Positions 9,801 through 18,504 of a DNA stretch of 64,000 nucleotides are shown in pieces. Location of the stretch: NCBI RefSeq assembly GCF_007859955.1, contig NZ_SJPR01000005.1, positions 191,670 to 255,669 of the forward strand, given 5' to 3'. The translations under genes were made by a program, and so were the position numbers. Origin of the DNA: Botrimarina colliarenosi (lineage in GTDB: Bacteria; Planctomycetota; Planctomycetia; Pirellulales; Lacipirellulaceae). Numbering within the stretch: the stretch's first letter is position 1; the number at the start of each line of letters is the position of its first letter. The notes under the pieces were generated by a model. The model worked only from the letters and a program-made list of their open reading frames with translations. It did not search any database and was not told the origin of the DNA.

Positions 9801-11097
9801 GCTCGACGGCAAGGCCCAACCCGAGATCGAGCGGGCGGTCCTCTCGGCCGTCGATCTCGCCACCGACGCCAATCAACTCGTCGCGATCGCTGACTACCTC
9901 GTCGGCATGGGCCTCGACCGCCGCGCGGTGCAGGTCTATCGCCTGGCGTTGGAGCGTGACCCGCTGCTGCAAGAAATCCTCGGACCCGCGCTCGCCGCGG
10001 CAAAGCGGAGCAACGACGTCGACGCCCTCCGCTGGGCGACCACGGCCGTGCTCGAACGGACCTGGCCCGCCGAGCTCCAGCCGATCGCCGGCGAGGCGCA
10101 GCGGGTCGCCAAGGCGCTCGCCGCTCGACTCGAGGCGGACGGCGATAGCCGCGTCGCCGAGCGTTACCGCAACCAACTGGCCGAAGCCAACCGTCGCGAC
10201 TGCGTCGTCCGCGTTAAGTGGACCGGCGAGGCCGACGTCGATGTGGCGGTCAAAGAGCCCGCCGGCGGCGTTTGCTGGGCCGGCGAGCCCCGCACCAGCG
10301 GCGGCGGCGCCCGTATCGAGTCGCTCGCCGACGCGTCGGACGACGCGGTCCGCAGTGAAGCGTACGAGTGCTCGCGCGGCTTCGCGGGCGTGTACGAAGT
10401 CTTGGTCAACAAGGTCTGGGGCGATGTGGTCGCCGACTCGGTGACGGTCGAAATCACCGTCGCCGAAGGGACCGAAGCGGCCGAGACGCAGTCGCACCAA
10501 GTGAAGCTCGATGAGAACGGCAAGGCTTTGGTGAAGTTCAACGCCCCGACCGGACGCCGTGTCGAGCCGATCGCCGAGGAGAAGCTGGCCCAGGCCCTGC
10601 GTCGTCAGGACAAGGTGGCCCGCTCGGTGGTCGCCCAACAGCTCAGTTCGCTGGCGGACCCGACCGCGGTGTCGCTGCGGCCCGACCAGGCGGTTCGCCG
10701 TCGCCGCGCCCTAGCGGGTGCGGGAACGGTCGGCTTCCAGCCGCAGATCGTGGTTCTCCCCGAGGGAACGAACCTCAGCGTGTCGGCCGTCGTTTCGGCG
10801 GACCGTCGTTACGTCCGGGTTAGCCCGACGCCGACGTTCTCGGTGATCGGCGACGTCGCCACCTTCTCGTTCTCGGGCGGTGGCGTGAATCCGAACGACC
10901 AGTTCGCAGCGGCTGGCGCCCAGCAGGCGGGCGCCGCAGGCGGCTTCGGCGGCGTCGGCGGCGGCTTGGCCGGTGGCGGCGGGCTTGGCGGTGGCGGCCT
11001 CGGCGGCGGCGGACTCGGTGGTGGAGGCGGCGGCCTTGGCGGTGGTGGCGGTGGTCTCGGCGGTGGTGGTGGTGGCCAGGGTGGCGGTCAGTTCTGA
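6847..11097 (+). CDS. Giant secreted VWA / STN-like / glycine-rich protein
   Basis: A 1,416-residue protein from the ATG at 6847, chosen because it is followed directly by a signal peptide (MISTRTCRLTFVYSLAALLVSPATGLAAG). In order it holds: a von Willebrand A domain (about 62-240) with MIDAS-like DTSAS; a charged helical, coiled-coil-like region (about 500-660, RERQENLAAAQERRLLLDRM); a secretin/TonB short N-terminal-like domain (about 725-805, LDFPDGTPLEEVVTYLRVEY, then VSLRSALRRMLEPLELTYVI); a GGGLGGGG tract (about 832-872); a helical TPR-like section; and a second glycine tract at the C-terminus. Similar giants occur in other planctomycetes. A role in a secretion or surface-assembly machine is inference. 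Confidence 0.85.
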   Translation: MISTRTCRLTFVYSLAALLVSPATGLAAGDAPGDVDLQVYDAPTGERYFAASFGPVAAPAQPTPMDLVIVADTSASQVGPFRSTTLAAVEACLASLHPEDRVELIAADLDARVLTAAPAAPESTELTAALAALTEVTPLGASELRGAIESAADRLAKGESSRRRAILYIGDGVSMGATKLAGAWADTVRQLRSDRVAVSSFAVGPQKNAAMLASLANLTGGNLYVDDPGIAEDDADARRRGQRVGRVLADWAHADVVWTDSASANDAVLAAYPADMPPLRSDRDTVVIGRLAAEATALEVDALSGDETLAWSAKTPASDDENAYLTTLVADAARDGGLSLTTLGSAGLSETGRAIAAETDRLATIAEQAVAMGDAEGAVRISQAVLQRDPGNLRAQTVQHAADADRKTPIRTAQLEVLESPAAEEVLAPGTPAFEGPVAGSAPLTDGAIVDAPGVNATPSDAYPMQPGTAYEDQGFYPPAEAVVDGRFLNSIDRNRAVFAQLLEKEVQNAIVDARTEMSSDPEGATQSLKLMLQSVERAPELVASTRAGLIDKLQSALREASRQAIIKDELDRERQENLAAAQERRLLLDRMAQKRERMKQLIERFNALIDERRFAEASEVAQIAEDLDPEGVVPRVARVWGEAKRYHELNMELRERRAAMFLEAMYQAEESFMPFPDNVPMVYPDPEKWRELTRLREKYKAVDVAGESPSEKAIAEALKSPLPSAGLDFPDGTPLEEVVTYLRVEYEIEIVLDNIALDELGLGPDEPIQVSLRNVSLRSALRRMLEPLELTYVIDDEVLLITTQEEALTKLTVKVYPVADLVIPIPPPQQGGIGGGGGGGGLGGGGGGGLGGGGGGGQGGGGFGGGGGAFSVPDDLSAVRLAKQPRTLQIEEESAPAHQAPAPQSDAPKAPVGKTIELPAHGADSAAWDAALEDSADSADSLRDATRRLMADKRYGDTTQLIGAAIRAGNPQPWMYESLGIAMQLDGKAQPEIERAVLSAVDLATDANQLVAIADYLVGMGLDRRAVQVYRLALERDPLLQEILGPALAAAKRSNDVDALRWATTAVLERTWPAELQPIAGEAQRVAKALAARLEADGDSRVAERYRNQLAEANRRDCVVRVKWTGEADVDVAVKEPAGGVCWAGEPRTSGGGARIESLADASDDAVRSEAYECSRGFAGVYEVLVNKVWGDVVADSVTVEITVAEGTEAAETQSHQVKLDENGKALVKFNAPTGRRVEPIAEEKLAQALRRQDKVARSVVAQQLSSLADPTAVSLRPDQAVRRRRALAGAGTVGFQPQIVVLPEGTNLSVSAVVSADRRYVRVSPTPTFSVIGDVATFSFSGGGVNPNDQFAAAGAQQAGAAGGFGGVGGGLAGGGGLGGGGLGGGGLGGGGGGLGGGGGGLGGGGGGQGGGQF

Positions 11098-11199
11098 CCC
11101 TCACCCGACGGGACTTCCCCTACCGGGGCCTTCACCTACCGAACGTAGAAAGCAACGCCGCGATCGCCTCTGGCTGAATGCCTCACGTGGCTTACAGCT
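11098..11199. other. Short gap between convergent genes
   Basis: About 100 bases between the stop codons of the VWA gene and rph. I see no clear terminator hairpin with a T-run in either direction. Confidence 0.4.
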
Positions 11200-11928
11200 T
11201 CACGCCGCGCCGTTCTGCAGGTCGGTGATCTGGGCGATCCCTTCGATCGCCAGATCGAGCATCGCGTTGAGCTGCGCACGGCTGAACGTCGTTCCCTCGC
11301 CCCCGCCCTGGACCTCGATCAGGTCGCCAGTGCCGGTCGCGACGACGTTCATATCGACTTGGGCGGTCGAGTCCTCGGGGTAATCGAGGTCGAGCGCCGC
11401 TTCATCCCGGACGAGCCCGACACTGACCGCGGCCACGCTGCCGATGAGCGGCTTGCCGGGTCCGACGACGTCGCCCTCGGGGAACAGCAGTTGGCCGTCC
11501 TCGTTGCGGATCGTCGCGATGGCGTCGCGTAGCGCCACCCAGCCGCCGGTGATGCTGGCGGTGCGGGTGCCGCCGTCGGCGCGGAGGACGTCGCAGTCGA
11601 CGGTCAGGGTCCGTTCGCCGAGCGCCGCCAGGTCGACGCCCGCACGGAGCGAACGGCCGATGAGCCGCTGGATCTCGGTCGAACGGCCGTCGGGCTTCCG
11701 CGCCTTACGCGGGCTCGTCGAGCCAGGCAGCATGTTGTACTCGGCGGTGACCCAGCCGCGGCCCTTGCCGGCCAGCCAGGGGGGCGTCTCGTTCGAGAGA
11801 CTCGCCGTGCAGAGCACGGTCGTCTGACCCCACTCGACCAGGACGCTGCCGGCGGCGGCCGAGGCGTAGCCGCGGGTTAGTTTCAAGGAACGCAGTTCGT
11901 TCGCGGCGCGGCCGTCGTGGCGTGGCAT
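11200..11928 (-). CDS. rph: Ribonuclease PH
   Basis: Phosphorolytic 3'-5' exoribonuclease that trims tRNA 3' ends. The 242-residue length is typical. Visible family motifs are [18 protein letters not shown], the [16 protein letters not shown] loop, [16 protein letters not shown](L), [17 protein letters not shown] and the C-terminal [19 protein letters not shown]. The protein starts [22 protein letters not shown], normal for the family. It lies downstream of argF on the same strand, separated by a 30-base-arm palindrome that could form a hairpin in read-through transcript. Confidence 0.96.
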   Translation of the reverse strand: MPRHDGRAANELRSLKLTRGYASAAAGSVLVEWGQTTVLCTASLSNETPPWLAGKGRGWVTAEYNMLPGSTSPRKARKPDGRSTEIQRLIGRSLRAGVDLAALGERTLTVDCDVLRADGGTRTASITGGWVALRDAIATIRNEDGQLLFPEGDVVGPGKPLIGSVAAVSVGLVRDEAALDLDYPEDSTAQVDMNVVATGTGDLIEVQGGGEGTTFSRAQLNAMLDLAIEGIAQITDLQNGAA

Positions 11929-11974
11929 GTCGTCGAGTTGTTGGTGTGAGAGTTTGCGTCGCCAATGTCGAGAC

Positions 11975-12070
11975 GGCGAGCCGGAAGCGTCAGCGCCCGG
12001 AGTGTTGTGGGTACACGGTTTGTTGAGCGTGCACCTCGTTCACTCCGGGCGCTGACGCTTCCGGCTCGCC
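11975..12070. repeat. Perfect 30-bp inverted repeat (GCTGACGCTTCCGGCTC family)
   Basis: The arms at 11975-12004 and 12041-12070 are exact reverse complements over all 30 bases, with a 36-base loop. The core GCTGACGCTT(C/G)CGGCTC recurs at 20819-20902 upstream of dnaB and, as a single arm, inside a gene at 54326-54346. The arms far exceed an ordinary terminator stem and there is no T-run, so I read it as a dispersed palindromic element. Confidence 0.9.
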
Positions 12071-12100
12071 TACGTTCTGCTCTAGGCGCCGTTGTTTTGT

Positions 12101-13027
12101 TCAGTCGTGCGCGTGCGAGCCTAGCAGCCAGACGAGGATGCCCTTTTGAACGTGCAGCCGGTTGGCGGCTTGCTCGATGACGGCGCTGCGGTCGTGGTCC
12201 ATGACGCCGTCGGTCACTTCCTCGCCGCGATGGGCGGGGAGGCAGTGGAGGAAGATGGCGTCGTCGGGCGCTTTGGCGAAGAGGGCTTCGTTGACCTGAT
12301 AGTCGGCGAACGCCTTCTTGCGGACGTCGGCCTCGTGCTCCTGCCCCATGCTGGCCCAGATGTCGGTGTAGACGGCCGACGCGCCATCGATCGCGGCGAC
12401 GGCGTCTACGGTTGACGAGAGCTTCGCGCCCGGGCACTGCTGGCGGAACCTGTCGAGGAGCGCCGGGTCCATCTGGTAGCCCTTCGGCCCGGCGATTACG
12501 AACTCGACGCCCAGCCTTGCGCAGCCGTGGGCGAGGCTGCGGGCGACGTTGTTGGCGTCGCCGATCCACGCGACCTTGCGGCCCTTCAGGTCCCCAAAAC
12601 GCTCGCGGATCGTGTAGAGGTCCGCCATCGCTTGGCAGGGGTGCGAGATGTCGGTGAGTCCGTTCACGACCGAGCAATCGGCGTGCTTGGCGAACTCGGT
12701 GACGGTGTCGTGCCGCTTGCTGCGGATGACGACGACGTCGACCATCTGGCTGAGCACGCGGGCGAAATCGACCAACGCCTCACGCGGGCCGCCGAAGCCC
12801 GTATCGGAGCCGAGCATCAGGCTCGAGCCGCCGAGGTGCGCCATGCAGGACTCGAAGCTGACGCGGGTCCGCAGCGACGGCTTCTCGAACAGCAGCGCAA
12901 GGACTCTCCCCGGCAGCAGCGGCTCGCGGACGCCCTGCCTCAGCTTGTCCTTGAGGTCGGTGGTCAGCGCGAAGATCGTCTCGATCTCAGCGGTGGAGAC
13001 GTCGTCGAGCGTTACGAAGTGACGCAT
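12101..13027 (-). CDS. argF: Ornithine carbamoyltransferase
   Basis: Forms citrulline from ornithine and carbamoyl phosphate (arginine biosynthesis), in the cytoplasm. The 308-residue length is typical. The carbamoyl-phosphate motif is present as FEKPSLRTRVSFE (STRT is replaced by SLRT, as in many ArgF proteins). The HPCQAMADLYTIRERFG motif and the C-terminal HCLPAHRGEEVTDGVMD motif that binds ornithine are also present. It follows argD on the same strand, with a short hairpin (13073-13083 with 13102-13112) and GGAAGTGGG repeats between them. Confidence 0.97.
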   Translation of the reverse strand: MRHFVTLDDVSTAEIETIFALTTDLKDKLRQGVREPLLPGRVLALLFEKPSLRTRVSFESCMAHLGGSSLMLGSDTGFGGPREALVDFARVLSQMVDVVVIRSKRHDTVTEFAKHADCSVVNGLTDISHPCQAMADLYTIRERFGDLKGRKVAWIGDANNVARSLAHGCARLGVEFVIAGPKGYQMDPALLDRFRQQCPGAKLSSTVDAVAAIDGASAVYTDIWASMGQEHEADVRKKAFADYQVNEALFAKAPDDAIFLHCLPAHRGEEVTDGVMDHDRSAVIEQAANRLHVQKGILVWLLGSHAHD

Positions 13028-13112
13028 CGGAAGTGGGGATTCGGAAGTGGGAAGTGGGAATGCGGAAACTTGAGCGAGGCGTCGTGAGCCGTGTCGTCCT
13101 TGACGCCTCGCT
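13028..13112. repeat. argD-argF gap: GGAAGTGGG repeats and a hairpin
   Basis: GGAAGTGGG-like units repeat three times between 13028 and 13060. Then AGCGAGGCGTC (13073-13083) pairs perfectly with GACGCCTCGCT (13102-13112), the last bases overlapping the argD stop codon. There is no T-run; it may be an operon-internal processing or attenuation hairpin. Confidence 0.6.
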
Positions 13113-14317
13113 TAGCTTGCCAGGTTGCGGAGGACCTCGATGAGGATTTCGCAACCCTCGTCGCACTCGGCGTCGCTGAGATTCATCGCCGGGAGGAGGC
13201 GGATCACCGTCCCCTGCGTGCAGTTGATCAGCAGGCCGCGCTTCATGCACTCGGCGACGACCGGGGCGCCCTCGACCAAGAGCTCGATGCCGATCATCAC
13301 GCCACAATGGCGGAACTCCTTGACGTGGGGCAACTCGTCGACGAGCGGCGCGAGGCGCTGCTCGAACCGCTTGCCGATCTGCTTGGCCCGCTCGAGGAGG
13401 CCTTCGCGCTCGATCGTTTCGATCGTGGCGATACCGGCGCGGGCGGCTAAGGGGTTGCCGCCGAAGGTGGCCGCGTGCATGCCGGGACGCAGGCTGGGGG
13501 CGATTTCGGCGGTGGTCAGCATCGCTCCACCCGCAACGCCGCCGCAGAGGCTCTTGGCGAGCGTGATCACGTCGGGCGTCACGCCCATCGTCTGGTACGC
13601 GAACCAGTCGCCGGTCCGGCCGCAGCCCGCCTGGACCTCGTCGAAGACCAGCAGCAGGCCGTGCTCGTCGGCGATCTCTCGGAGCCCTTGGAGGAAGCCC
13701 TCCGGCGCGAGGCGGACGCCCCCTTCGCCTTGGATCGGCTCGACCATGATGCCGGCCGTCTCGTCGTCGATCAATTCACGGACGGCGTCGAGGTCGCCGA
13801 ACGGGGCGTAGCTGAAGCCCGGGACGAGGGGGCCGAGGCCCTGGTGGTACTTCGGCTGGGCGGTGGCGCTGGTGGCGCCGAGCGTCCTGCCGTGGAAGCC
13901 GCCGGTGAAGGTGATGATCTTGTAGCGGTCCTCGGGCGTGTGGAGCCGTACGAGTTTGATAGCGGCCTCGTTCGCCTCGGTCCCCGAGTTGCAGAAGAAC
14001 GCCTTGCCGCCGAAGGAACGCTCGCTGAGCATCTTGGCCCACAGGCCTTGGGCCTCGGTGTGCCAGCTGTTGGGGACGTGGATCAGCGTGGCGACTTGCT
14101 GCTGCACCGCCTCGACAACGGCCGGCGGACAATGCCCCAACAGGTTGCAGCCCCAGCCCGGGAAGTAATCGAGGTACTTGTTTCCCCGGTCGTCCCAGAC
14201 CCACGAGCCCTCGCCACGCACCAAGCAGACCGGGTACCGGCCGTAGTTGGGGACGACGTAGTCCTTGTAGAGGTCCGCCGTGGCGGGTGACATCGTCGAT
14301 TCGGCAGTCGCTGACAT
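13112..14317 (-). CDS. argD: Acetylornithine aminotransferase
   Basis: A class III PLP aminotransferase converting N-acetylglutamate semialdehyde to N-acetylornithine. I start it at the ATG at 14317 ([20 protein letters not shown]). A GTG three codons upstream lies inside a palindrome and is less likely. Family features include [61 protein letters not shown] and the PLP lysine in TLAKSLCGG. Length is about 401 residues, as usual. The gene sits between argB and argF in a minus-strand arginine cluster. Confidence 0.96.
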   Translation of the reverse strand: MSATAESTMSPATADLYKDYVVPNYGRYPVCLVRGEGSWVWDDRGNKYLDYFPGWGCNLLGHCPPAVVEAVQQQVATLIHVPNSWHTEAQGLWAKMLSERSFGGKAFFCNSGTEANEAAIKLVRLHTPEDRYKIITFTGGFHGRTLGATSATAQPKYHQGLGPLVPGFSYAPFGDLDAVRELIDDETAGIMVEPIQGEGGVRLAPEGFLQGLREIADEHGLLLVFDEVQAGCGRTGDWFAYQTMGVTPDVITLAKSLCGGVAGGAMLTTAEIAPSLRPGMHAATFGGNPLAARAGIATIETIEREGLLERAKQIGKRFEQRLAPLVDELPHVKEFRHCGVMIGIELLVEGAPVVAECMKRGLLINCTQGTVIRLLPAMNLSDAECDEGCEILIEVLRNLAS

Positions 14318-14321
14318 AGGA

Positions 14322-14416
14322 TTCACCGCGGAGAATGCGGAAGGCGCGGAGGTAAGAAGACGATGTTTGGCACGGGTAGCAGCAGGCCTCCGCGCTCTCC
14401 GCGACCTCCGCGGTGA
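14322..14416. repeat. Inverted repeat between argB and argD (TCACCGCGGAG family)
   Basis: The left arm 14323-14352 and right arm 14387-14416 match at about 25 of 30 positions. The outer 11 bases TCACCGCGGAG / CTCCGCGGTGA are perfect. It overlaps an alternative argD GTG start, another reason to prefer the downstream ATG. Confidence 0.8.
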
Positions 14417-14434
14417 GCCCGATAGACATGGCGA

Positions 14435-15361
14435 TCAAGCCGCGGGTTCGTTGACAATTTGCGTGCCGACGCCCTGGTTGGTGTAAATCTCGAGCAGCAG
14501 CGAGTGGCGGAGCTTGCCATCAACGATGTGGACCTTGCCGACGCCGTTGGCGAGCGTCTGGAGGCAGGCCTCGACCTTCGGGATCATCCCGCCCGAGATG
14601 ACGCCGGCGCCGACTAGTTCTTTGGAGAGCGACGGCGTGAGCGTGCCGATCCGGCTGGAAGGGTCGTCCTTGTCGCGGAGCACGCCGTTGACGTCGCTGA
14701 GGAAGACCAGCTTCTCGGCGCCGAGCGCCTCGGCGACCGCCATGGCGGCGGTGTCGGCGTTGACGTTCAAGAGCTGCCGTTTGCCGTCGACCACCTCGTC
14801 GGTCTCGCACAAGCAAGGGATCACGGGCACCTGGCCGGCGAAGCAGAGGTTCTCGATCGCGTCGCGATCGACCCGGGTGACGTGCCCGACGTGGCCCAAG
14901 TCGAGCCGCTCGCCGTTCTCGCCTTCCAGCGTGATTGGCTCGCCGTAGAGGACGTTGTTGTTCGATTCGCCGGTCGTGTTGAGCGGCATCGCCCGGCCGC
15001 CGTACGACTCGATCTTGTTGGCGATCAGCTCGTTGAGTTCGCCGCCGAGGACCTTCTCGACGATGCCGAGCGTGGCGTCGTCGGTGTAGCGGCGTCCCTG
15101 GACCCAACGGGGTTCGAGTCCCGCGGCGGCCATCGCTTGGTTGACCGCCTTGCCGCCGCCGTGGACGACCACCGGCCGCATGCCGACGGTCTCCATAAAG
15201 ACGATATCGATCAGCAGGTGCCGGAGCGCTTCCTCGTCGTCGAGCAGGCTCCCGCCGAGCTTGATGACGGTCACGCTATCACGGAACCGGCGGATCCAGC
15301 CCATCGCCTCGATGAGGACGTCGGCTTTCTGGATCGCTTTTTTGGGGATCGGTTCTTGCAC
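14435..15361 (-). CDS. argB: Acetylglutamate kinase
   Basis: Phosphorylates N-acetylglutamate, the second step of arginine synthesis. I chose the GTG at 15359-15361 ([20 protein letters not shown]) because ArgB proteins normally begin shortly before the [10 protein letters not shown] segment. A longer frame reaching 15529 adds an unusual Pro/Arg-rich leader. Motifs: [53 protein letters not shown] and [11 protein letters not shown]. The length is about 308 residues. It is the first gene of the argB-argD-argF cluster; argC and argJ are not in the window. The start is less certain than the identity. Confidence 0.94.
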   Translation of the reverse strand: MQEPIPKKAIQKADVLIEAMGWIRRFRDSVTVIKLGGSLLDDEEALRHLLIDIVFMETVGMRPVVVHGGGKAVNQAMAAAGLEPRWVQGRRYTDDATLGIVEKVLGGELNELIANKIESYGGRAMPLNTTGESNNNVLYGEPITLEGENGERLDLGHVGHVTRVDRDAIENLCFAGQVPVIPCLCETDEVVDGKRQLLNVNADTAAMAVAEALGAEKLVFLSDVNGVLRDKDDPSSRIGTLTPSLSKELVGAGVISGGMIPKVEACLQTLANGVGKVHIVDGKLRHSLLLEIYTNQGVGTQIVNEPAA

Positions 15362-15662
15362 GTGATCGGGACAGGGGTGGAGCGTCTCGGGAGCGGCGGG
15401 GCAATCCGACAGGATAGGGCCGCCGGGATCGGGCCGACGGGATCGGGGGACTAAGGCGCCAAAGAGCCAAGGGAGGCCCGGCCCGCGAATCCCGCAATTT
15501 ACGCGGGTTGGCGCTCGCGGTCCAGGCAAGGCGCCCCCGCCCGTGACGCCGGCGCTCCTGGAACCCGACCGCCGATTCGGCGATGATTCATCGTTGGCCC
15601 GCCTCGGTTCGCCCGACGCCCCGGCTTCCGAGACGCGTCCCCCCTTTCGTTATCCCTAGAAA

Positions 15663-16421
15663 ATGCCCGACCTTCCGCCCGCCGCCCCGATGGCGATCGT
15701 CCTCGCCGCCGGCAAAGGGACGCGGATGCAATCCGACCTGCCGAAGGTGCTCGTGCCGGTCGCTGGCCGGCCGATGATCCGGTACGTCGTCGAGGGGCTC
15801 CGCGCCGCGGGCGTCGAGAAAATCGTGGTCGTGGTCGGCTATCAGGCGGACCTGGTGCGACAAGAACTCGCTAGCGAGCCTGGCGTCGAGTTCGCGCTCC
15901 AAGCCGAGCAACTCGGCACCGGCCACGCCGTGATGATGTGCCGCGAAGCCATTGCGGGACACTCCGGCCCGGTCGTCATCGTCACCGGCGACTCGCCGAT
16001 GCTGCAGGCGTCGAGCGTCGAGGCCCTGCTCGCCGATTTCACACAGACCCACCCGGCCTGCCTGCTGGGCACGGCGCACCGCGAAGACCCGACCGGGCTG
16101 GGGCGGATCGTCCGCGACGCCGCGGGGCGGTTCGTCGGCATCGTTGAGCACAAGGACTGCACGCCAGAGCAGTTGGCGGTCACCGAGGTGAACATGAGCA
16201 CCTACGTGTTCGACGCCGTCGATCTGCTGGCTTCGCTCGAATCGCTAACGACCGACAACGCGCAGGGCGAGTACTACGTCACCGACTGCCCCGGCCTGCT
16301 GCTGGCGGATGGGAAAGATGTTCGCGCCCTGGCGGCCCTCAAGCCGTGCGAGGCGCTGAGCGTCAACACGCTGGCGGATTTGGCGGTCGTGGAAGCGGAA
16401 ATGAAGAAGATGAAAAGGTAG
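15663..16421 (+). CDS. glmU: GlmU-type N-terminal uridylyltransferase only
   Basis: A 252-residue nucleotidyltransferase related to the pyrophosphorylase half of GlmU (UDP-GlcNAc formation from GlcNAc-1-P and UTP). It has the signature LAAGKGTRMQSDLPKVL (Gx2GxRM...K), then AEQLGTGHAV, TGDSPML, EVNMSTYVFD and DNAQGEYYVTD. The protein ends where GlmU would begin its left-handed beta-helix acetyltransferase domain; no hexapeptide repeats follow. The order with prs, rplY and pth is that of full-length glmU in other bacteria, which supports identity over a generic sugar nucleotidyltransferase. The acetyltransferase must be supplied elsewhere. Confidence 0.85.
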   Translation: MPDLPPAAPMAIVLAAGKGTRMQSDLPKVLVPVAGRPMIRYVVEGLRAAGVEKIVVVVGYQADLVRQELASEPGVEFALQAEQLGTGHAVMMCREAIAGHSGPVVIVTGDSPMLQASSVEALLADFTQTHPACLLGTAHREDPTGLGRIVRDAAGRFVGIVEHKDCTPEQLAVTEVNMSTYVFDAVDLLASLESLTTDNAQGEYYVTDCPGLLLADGKDVRALAALKPCEALSVNTLADLAVVEAEMKKMKR

Positions 16422-16495
16422 GAGGCTTGAGGCGGCAGGCCTGAGGAACAGGGCCCGGCCACCCGCCCTCAAGACTCACCACTCAGGACTCACCC
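16422..16495. repeat. Degenerate palindrome related to 922-1000
   Basis: AGGAGGCTTGAGGCGG after glmU is partly answered by CCGCCCTCAAGACTC near 16460-16475, followed by further CTCA repeats. The same AGGCTTGAGG / CCTCAAGCCT words form the repeat upstream of tsaD. Confidence 0.5.
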
Positions 16496-16504
16496 CCCAC
16501 GACG

Positions 16505-17467
16505 ATGCACGACCTCAAGCTTTTCAGCGGCGGCGCCAATCCGCGTCTCAGCCAGTCAATCGCCGACTATCTGGGGGTGCCGCTGGGGCATATTTCGTTG
16601 GGACGATTCCCGGACGGCGAGATCAGCTGCAAGATCGACGAGGACGTCCGCGGCCGCGATGTCTTTCTAATCCAGCCGACGTGCCCGCCGGTCAACGAGA
16701 ACCTCATCGAGCTTCTCGTGATGATCGACGCGTGCGTCCGCGCTAGCGCCGAGCGGATCACCGCGGTGATCCCCTACTTCGGCTACGCCCGGCAGGACCG
16801 CAAGGACGAGGGCCGCGTGCCGATCACGGCGAAGCTCGTCGCCAACATGATCGCGCGTGCGGGCGCAAATCGAGTGCTGACGATGGACCTGCATGCGGCC
16901 CAGATCCAGGGTTTCTTCGACGTGCCGGTGGACCACCTCTACGCGGCGCCGGTGCTGACCGAGCACTTCCTCGAAGCCCTCGAAGATGTCGGCGACATCG
17001 TCATCGTTAGCCCCGACGAGGGGAGCATCAAGCGCGCATTGGGGCACGCCAAGCGGCTTGGCGCCAACCGCGACGGCGGGGCGCCCGTCGCGATCATCGA
17101 CAAGCGTCGCACCGGGCCGACGACGACCGTGCAGGCGAATATCCTCGGCGGGCCGGTCGAGGGGCGCACGGCCCTGATGTTCGACGACATGATCAGCACA
17201 GCGGGATCGATCGCCGGCGCCGCCAAGGTGCTTCACGAGCACGGCGTCAAGGCGATCCACGTCGGGGTGACGCACGCCGTCCTCTGCGGTCCCGCGATGG
17301 AGCGACTCGAGGAGGCGAACCTAGCGAGCCTCGTCTGCACCAATTCGATCCCCCTGACCGAGGCCCAACGGCTGCCGCAGACCCACGTGCTCGATGTCGG
17401 CCCCACGCTCGGCGAGGCGATCAAGCGGATCCACCGCAACGAGTCGGTCAGCAAGCTGTTTAGATAA
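16505..17467 (+). CDS. prs: Ribose-phosphate pyrophosphokinase
   Basis: Makes phosphoribosyl pyrophosphate from ribose-5-phosphate and ATP. The 320-residue length is typical for class I enzymes. It has the start LKLFSGGANPRLSQSIADYLG, the GRFPDGEISCKIDE motif, YFGYARQDRKDEGRVPITAK, the catalytic flexible-loop region and the PRPP-binding signature LMFDDMISTAGSI. An ATG start follows the glmU-prs palindrome. The glmU-prs-rplY-pth order is conserved in many bacteria. Confidence 0.97.
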   Translation: MHDLKLFSGGANPRLSQSIADYLGVPLGHISLGRFPDGEISCKIDEDVRGRDVFLIQPTCPPVNENLIELLVMIDACVRASAERITAVIPYFGYARQDRKDEGRVPITAKLVANMIARAGANRVLTMDLHAAQIQGFFDVPVDHLYAAPVLTEHFLEALEDVGDIVIVSPDEGSIKRALGHAKRLGANRDGGAPVAIIDKRRTGPTTTVQANILGGPVEGRTALMFDDMISTAGSIAGAAKVLHEHGVKAIHVGVTHAVLCGPAMERLEEANLASLVCTNSIPLTEAQRLPQTHVLDVGPTLGEAIKRIHRNESVSKLFR

Positions 17468-17518
17468 TCACGCCAGTGCAGCAGCCAAAAACGCCCAGGA
17501 CGCTCAAAGCCCGCAAAT

Positions 17519-17600
17519 CGCCTGAGCCGGGGGCGCGAGCCCTCGGAGAGACGCCGGCGATCCGCTTCGACTCCGAGGGCTTGCGCCCCCGGCTCAGGCG
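17519..17600. repeat. 30-bp-arm inverted repeat (CGCCTGAGCCGGGGGCGC family)
   Basis: The arms at 17519-17548 and 17571-17600 match at 29 of 30 positions with a 22-base loop. It lies between prs and the rplY promoter. It lacks a T-run, so it is probably a dispersed palindromic element that could also act as a transcription barrier. Confidence 0.88.
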
Positions 17601-17645
17601 TCAGCCAATTGGCTGCCTCGGACGGAAACCTGAGGAAAGCGGCCC

Positions 17646-17673
17646 TTGATCCCTGGGCGGAATCTGCCATAAT
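17646..17673 (+). promoter_or_regulatory. Candidate sigma-70-type promoter for rplY-pth
   Basis: TTGATC (17646-17651) and CATAAT (17668-17673) are separated by 16 bases, upstream of rplY and just after the palindrome. It matches five of six bases at the -10 and four of six at the -35. The call rests on consensus only. Confidence 0.5.
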
Positions 17674-17814
17674 CCGCGATTCTCGCCGGTCCGGCAGTCC
17701 CAGTGGGCGGTTGGTTCCTCTGGCGAGACCAAGCCATTCCCGTCCGGGCCGAGCCACGCCCTCCCCTCCGTCCTTCGGAGTGTTGCGTGGGTCCGCCGTT
17801 TGAGGAGATTTTTG

Positions 17815-18444
17815 ATGTCAGATACCCTCGCCGCCCAGCGGCGTGAAAAGATCGGCTCGCGGGCCTCGATGCGTCTGCGTGCCGAGGGGCTGGTCCCCGC
17901 CGTGCTGTACGGCCACAAGGAAGCCGCGGTGAGCCTGTCGCTGCAGTCGACGGAGCTCCGCAAGTCGCTCGCCCACAAGGCGAAGGTCGTCAACCTGTCG
18001 GGCGACGCCTCGGGTCAGGCGATCATTCAGGCGCTGCAGTGGGACACCTTCCACCGCGAATTGCTCCACGTGGACCTGTTGCGGGTCGACGCCGGCGAGC
18101 GCGTCCACGTGACCGTACCGCTTGAGACCAAGGGTGAGGCCGTCGGCGCCGTCGAAGGTGGCGTCGTCACGATGGTGGTCGATCACATCGAGATCGAGGC
18201 CCCCCCGGCCAGCATTCCCGAGGTGCTGCACCTCGATATCACGAATCTCCACCTGGGCGACAGCATGTCGGCCAGCCAGATCACCGACTTGCCCGAGGGC
18301 GCCAAGCTGCTGACCGACGCGGACACCGTGCTGGTGCACTGTGTCCCGCCCGCCGGGGCGCCGGCGCTCGATGGCCCTGCGGCCGCTTCGGAGTCTCCCG
18401 AGGTGATCGCCAAGGGTGGCGAGGAAGAAAAAGACGGCGAGTAG
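17815..18444 (+). CDS. rplY: 50S ribosomal protein L25/general stress protein Ctc
   Basis: Binds 5S rRNA in the large subunit. The ATG at 17815 has GAGGAG about 10 bases upstream and gives MSDTLAAQRREKIGSRASM. The RxxGLVPAVLYGHKE segment is characteristic of L25. At about 209 residues it is the long two-domain Ctc/TL5 form: the 5S-binding domain (about 1-90), then a beta-barrel domain (VHVTVPLETKGEAVGAVEGG). An acidic Glu/Lys tail ends the protein. It lies between prs and pth, its usual place. Confidence 0.95.
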   Translation: MSDTLAAQRREKIGSRASMRLRAEGLVPAVLYGHKEAAVSLSLQSTELRKSLAHKAKVVNLSGDASGQAIIQALQWDTFHRELLHVDLLRVDAGERVHVTVPLETKGEAVGAVEGGVVTMVVDHIEIEAPPASIPEVLHLDITNLHLGDSMSASQITDLPEGAKLLTDADTVLVHCVPPAGAPALDGPAAASESPEVIAKGGEEEKDGE

Positions 18445-18504
18445 CCGCGAGACGACCTCCCCCGCGGGAGGGCCGGAAGTCCGAGGGCTGTTGGGAGCCA
18501 ATCG

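Noticed and set aside
7738..10638. A 966-codon open frame on the minus strand opposite the VWA gene
   Set aside because: It is antisense to a well-supported gene, its protein is Arg/Gly/Val/Asp-rich and without domains, and long antisense frames are expected at this GC content.
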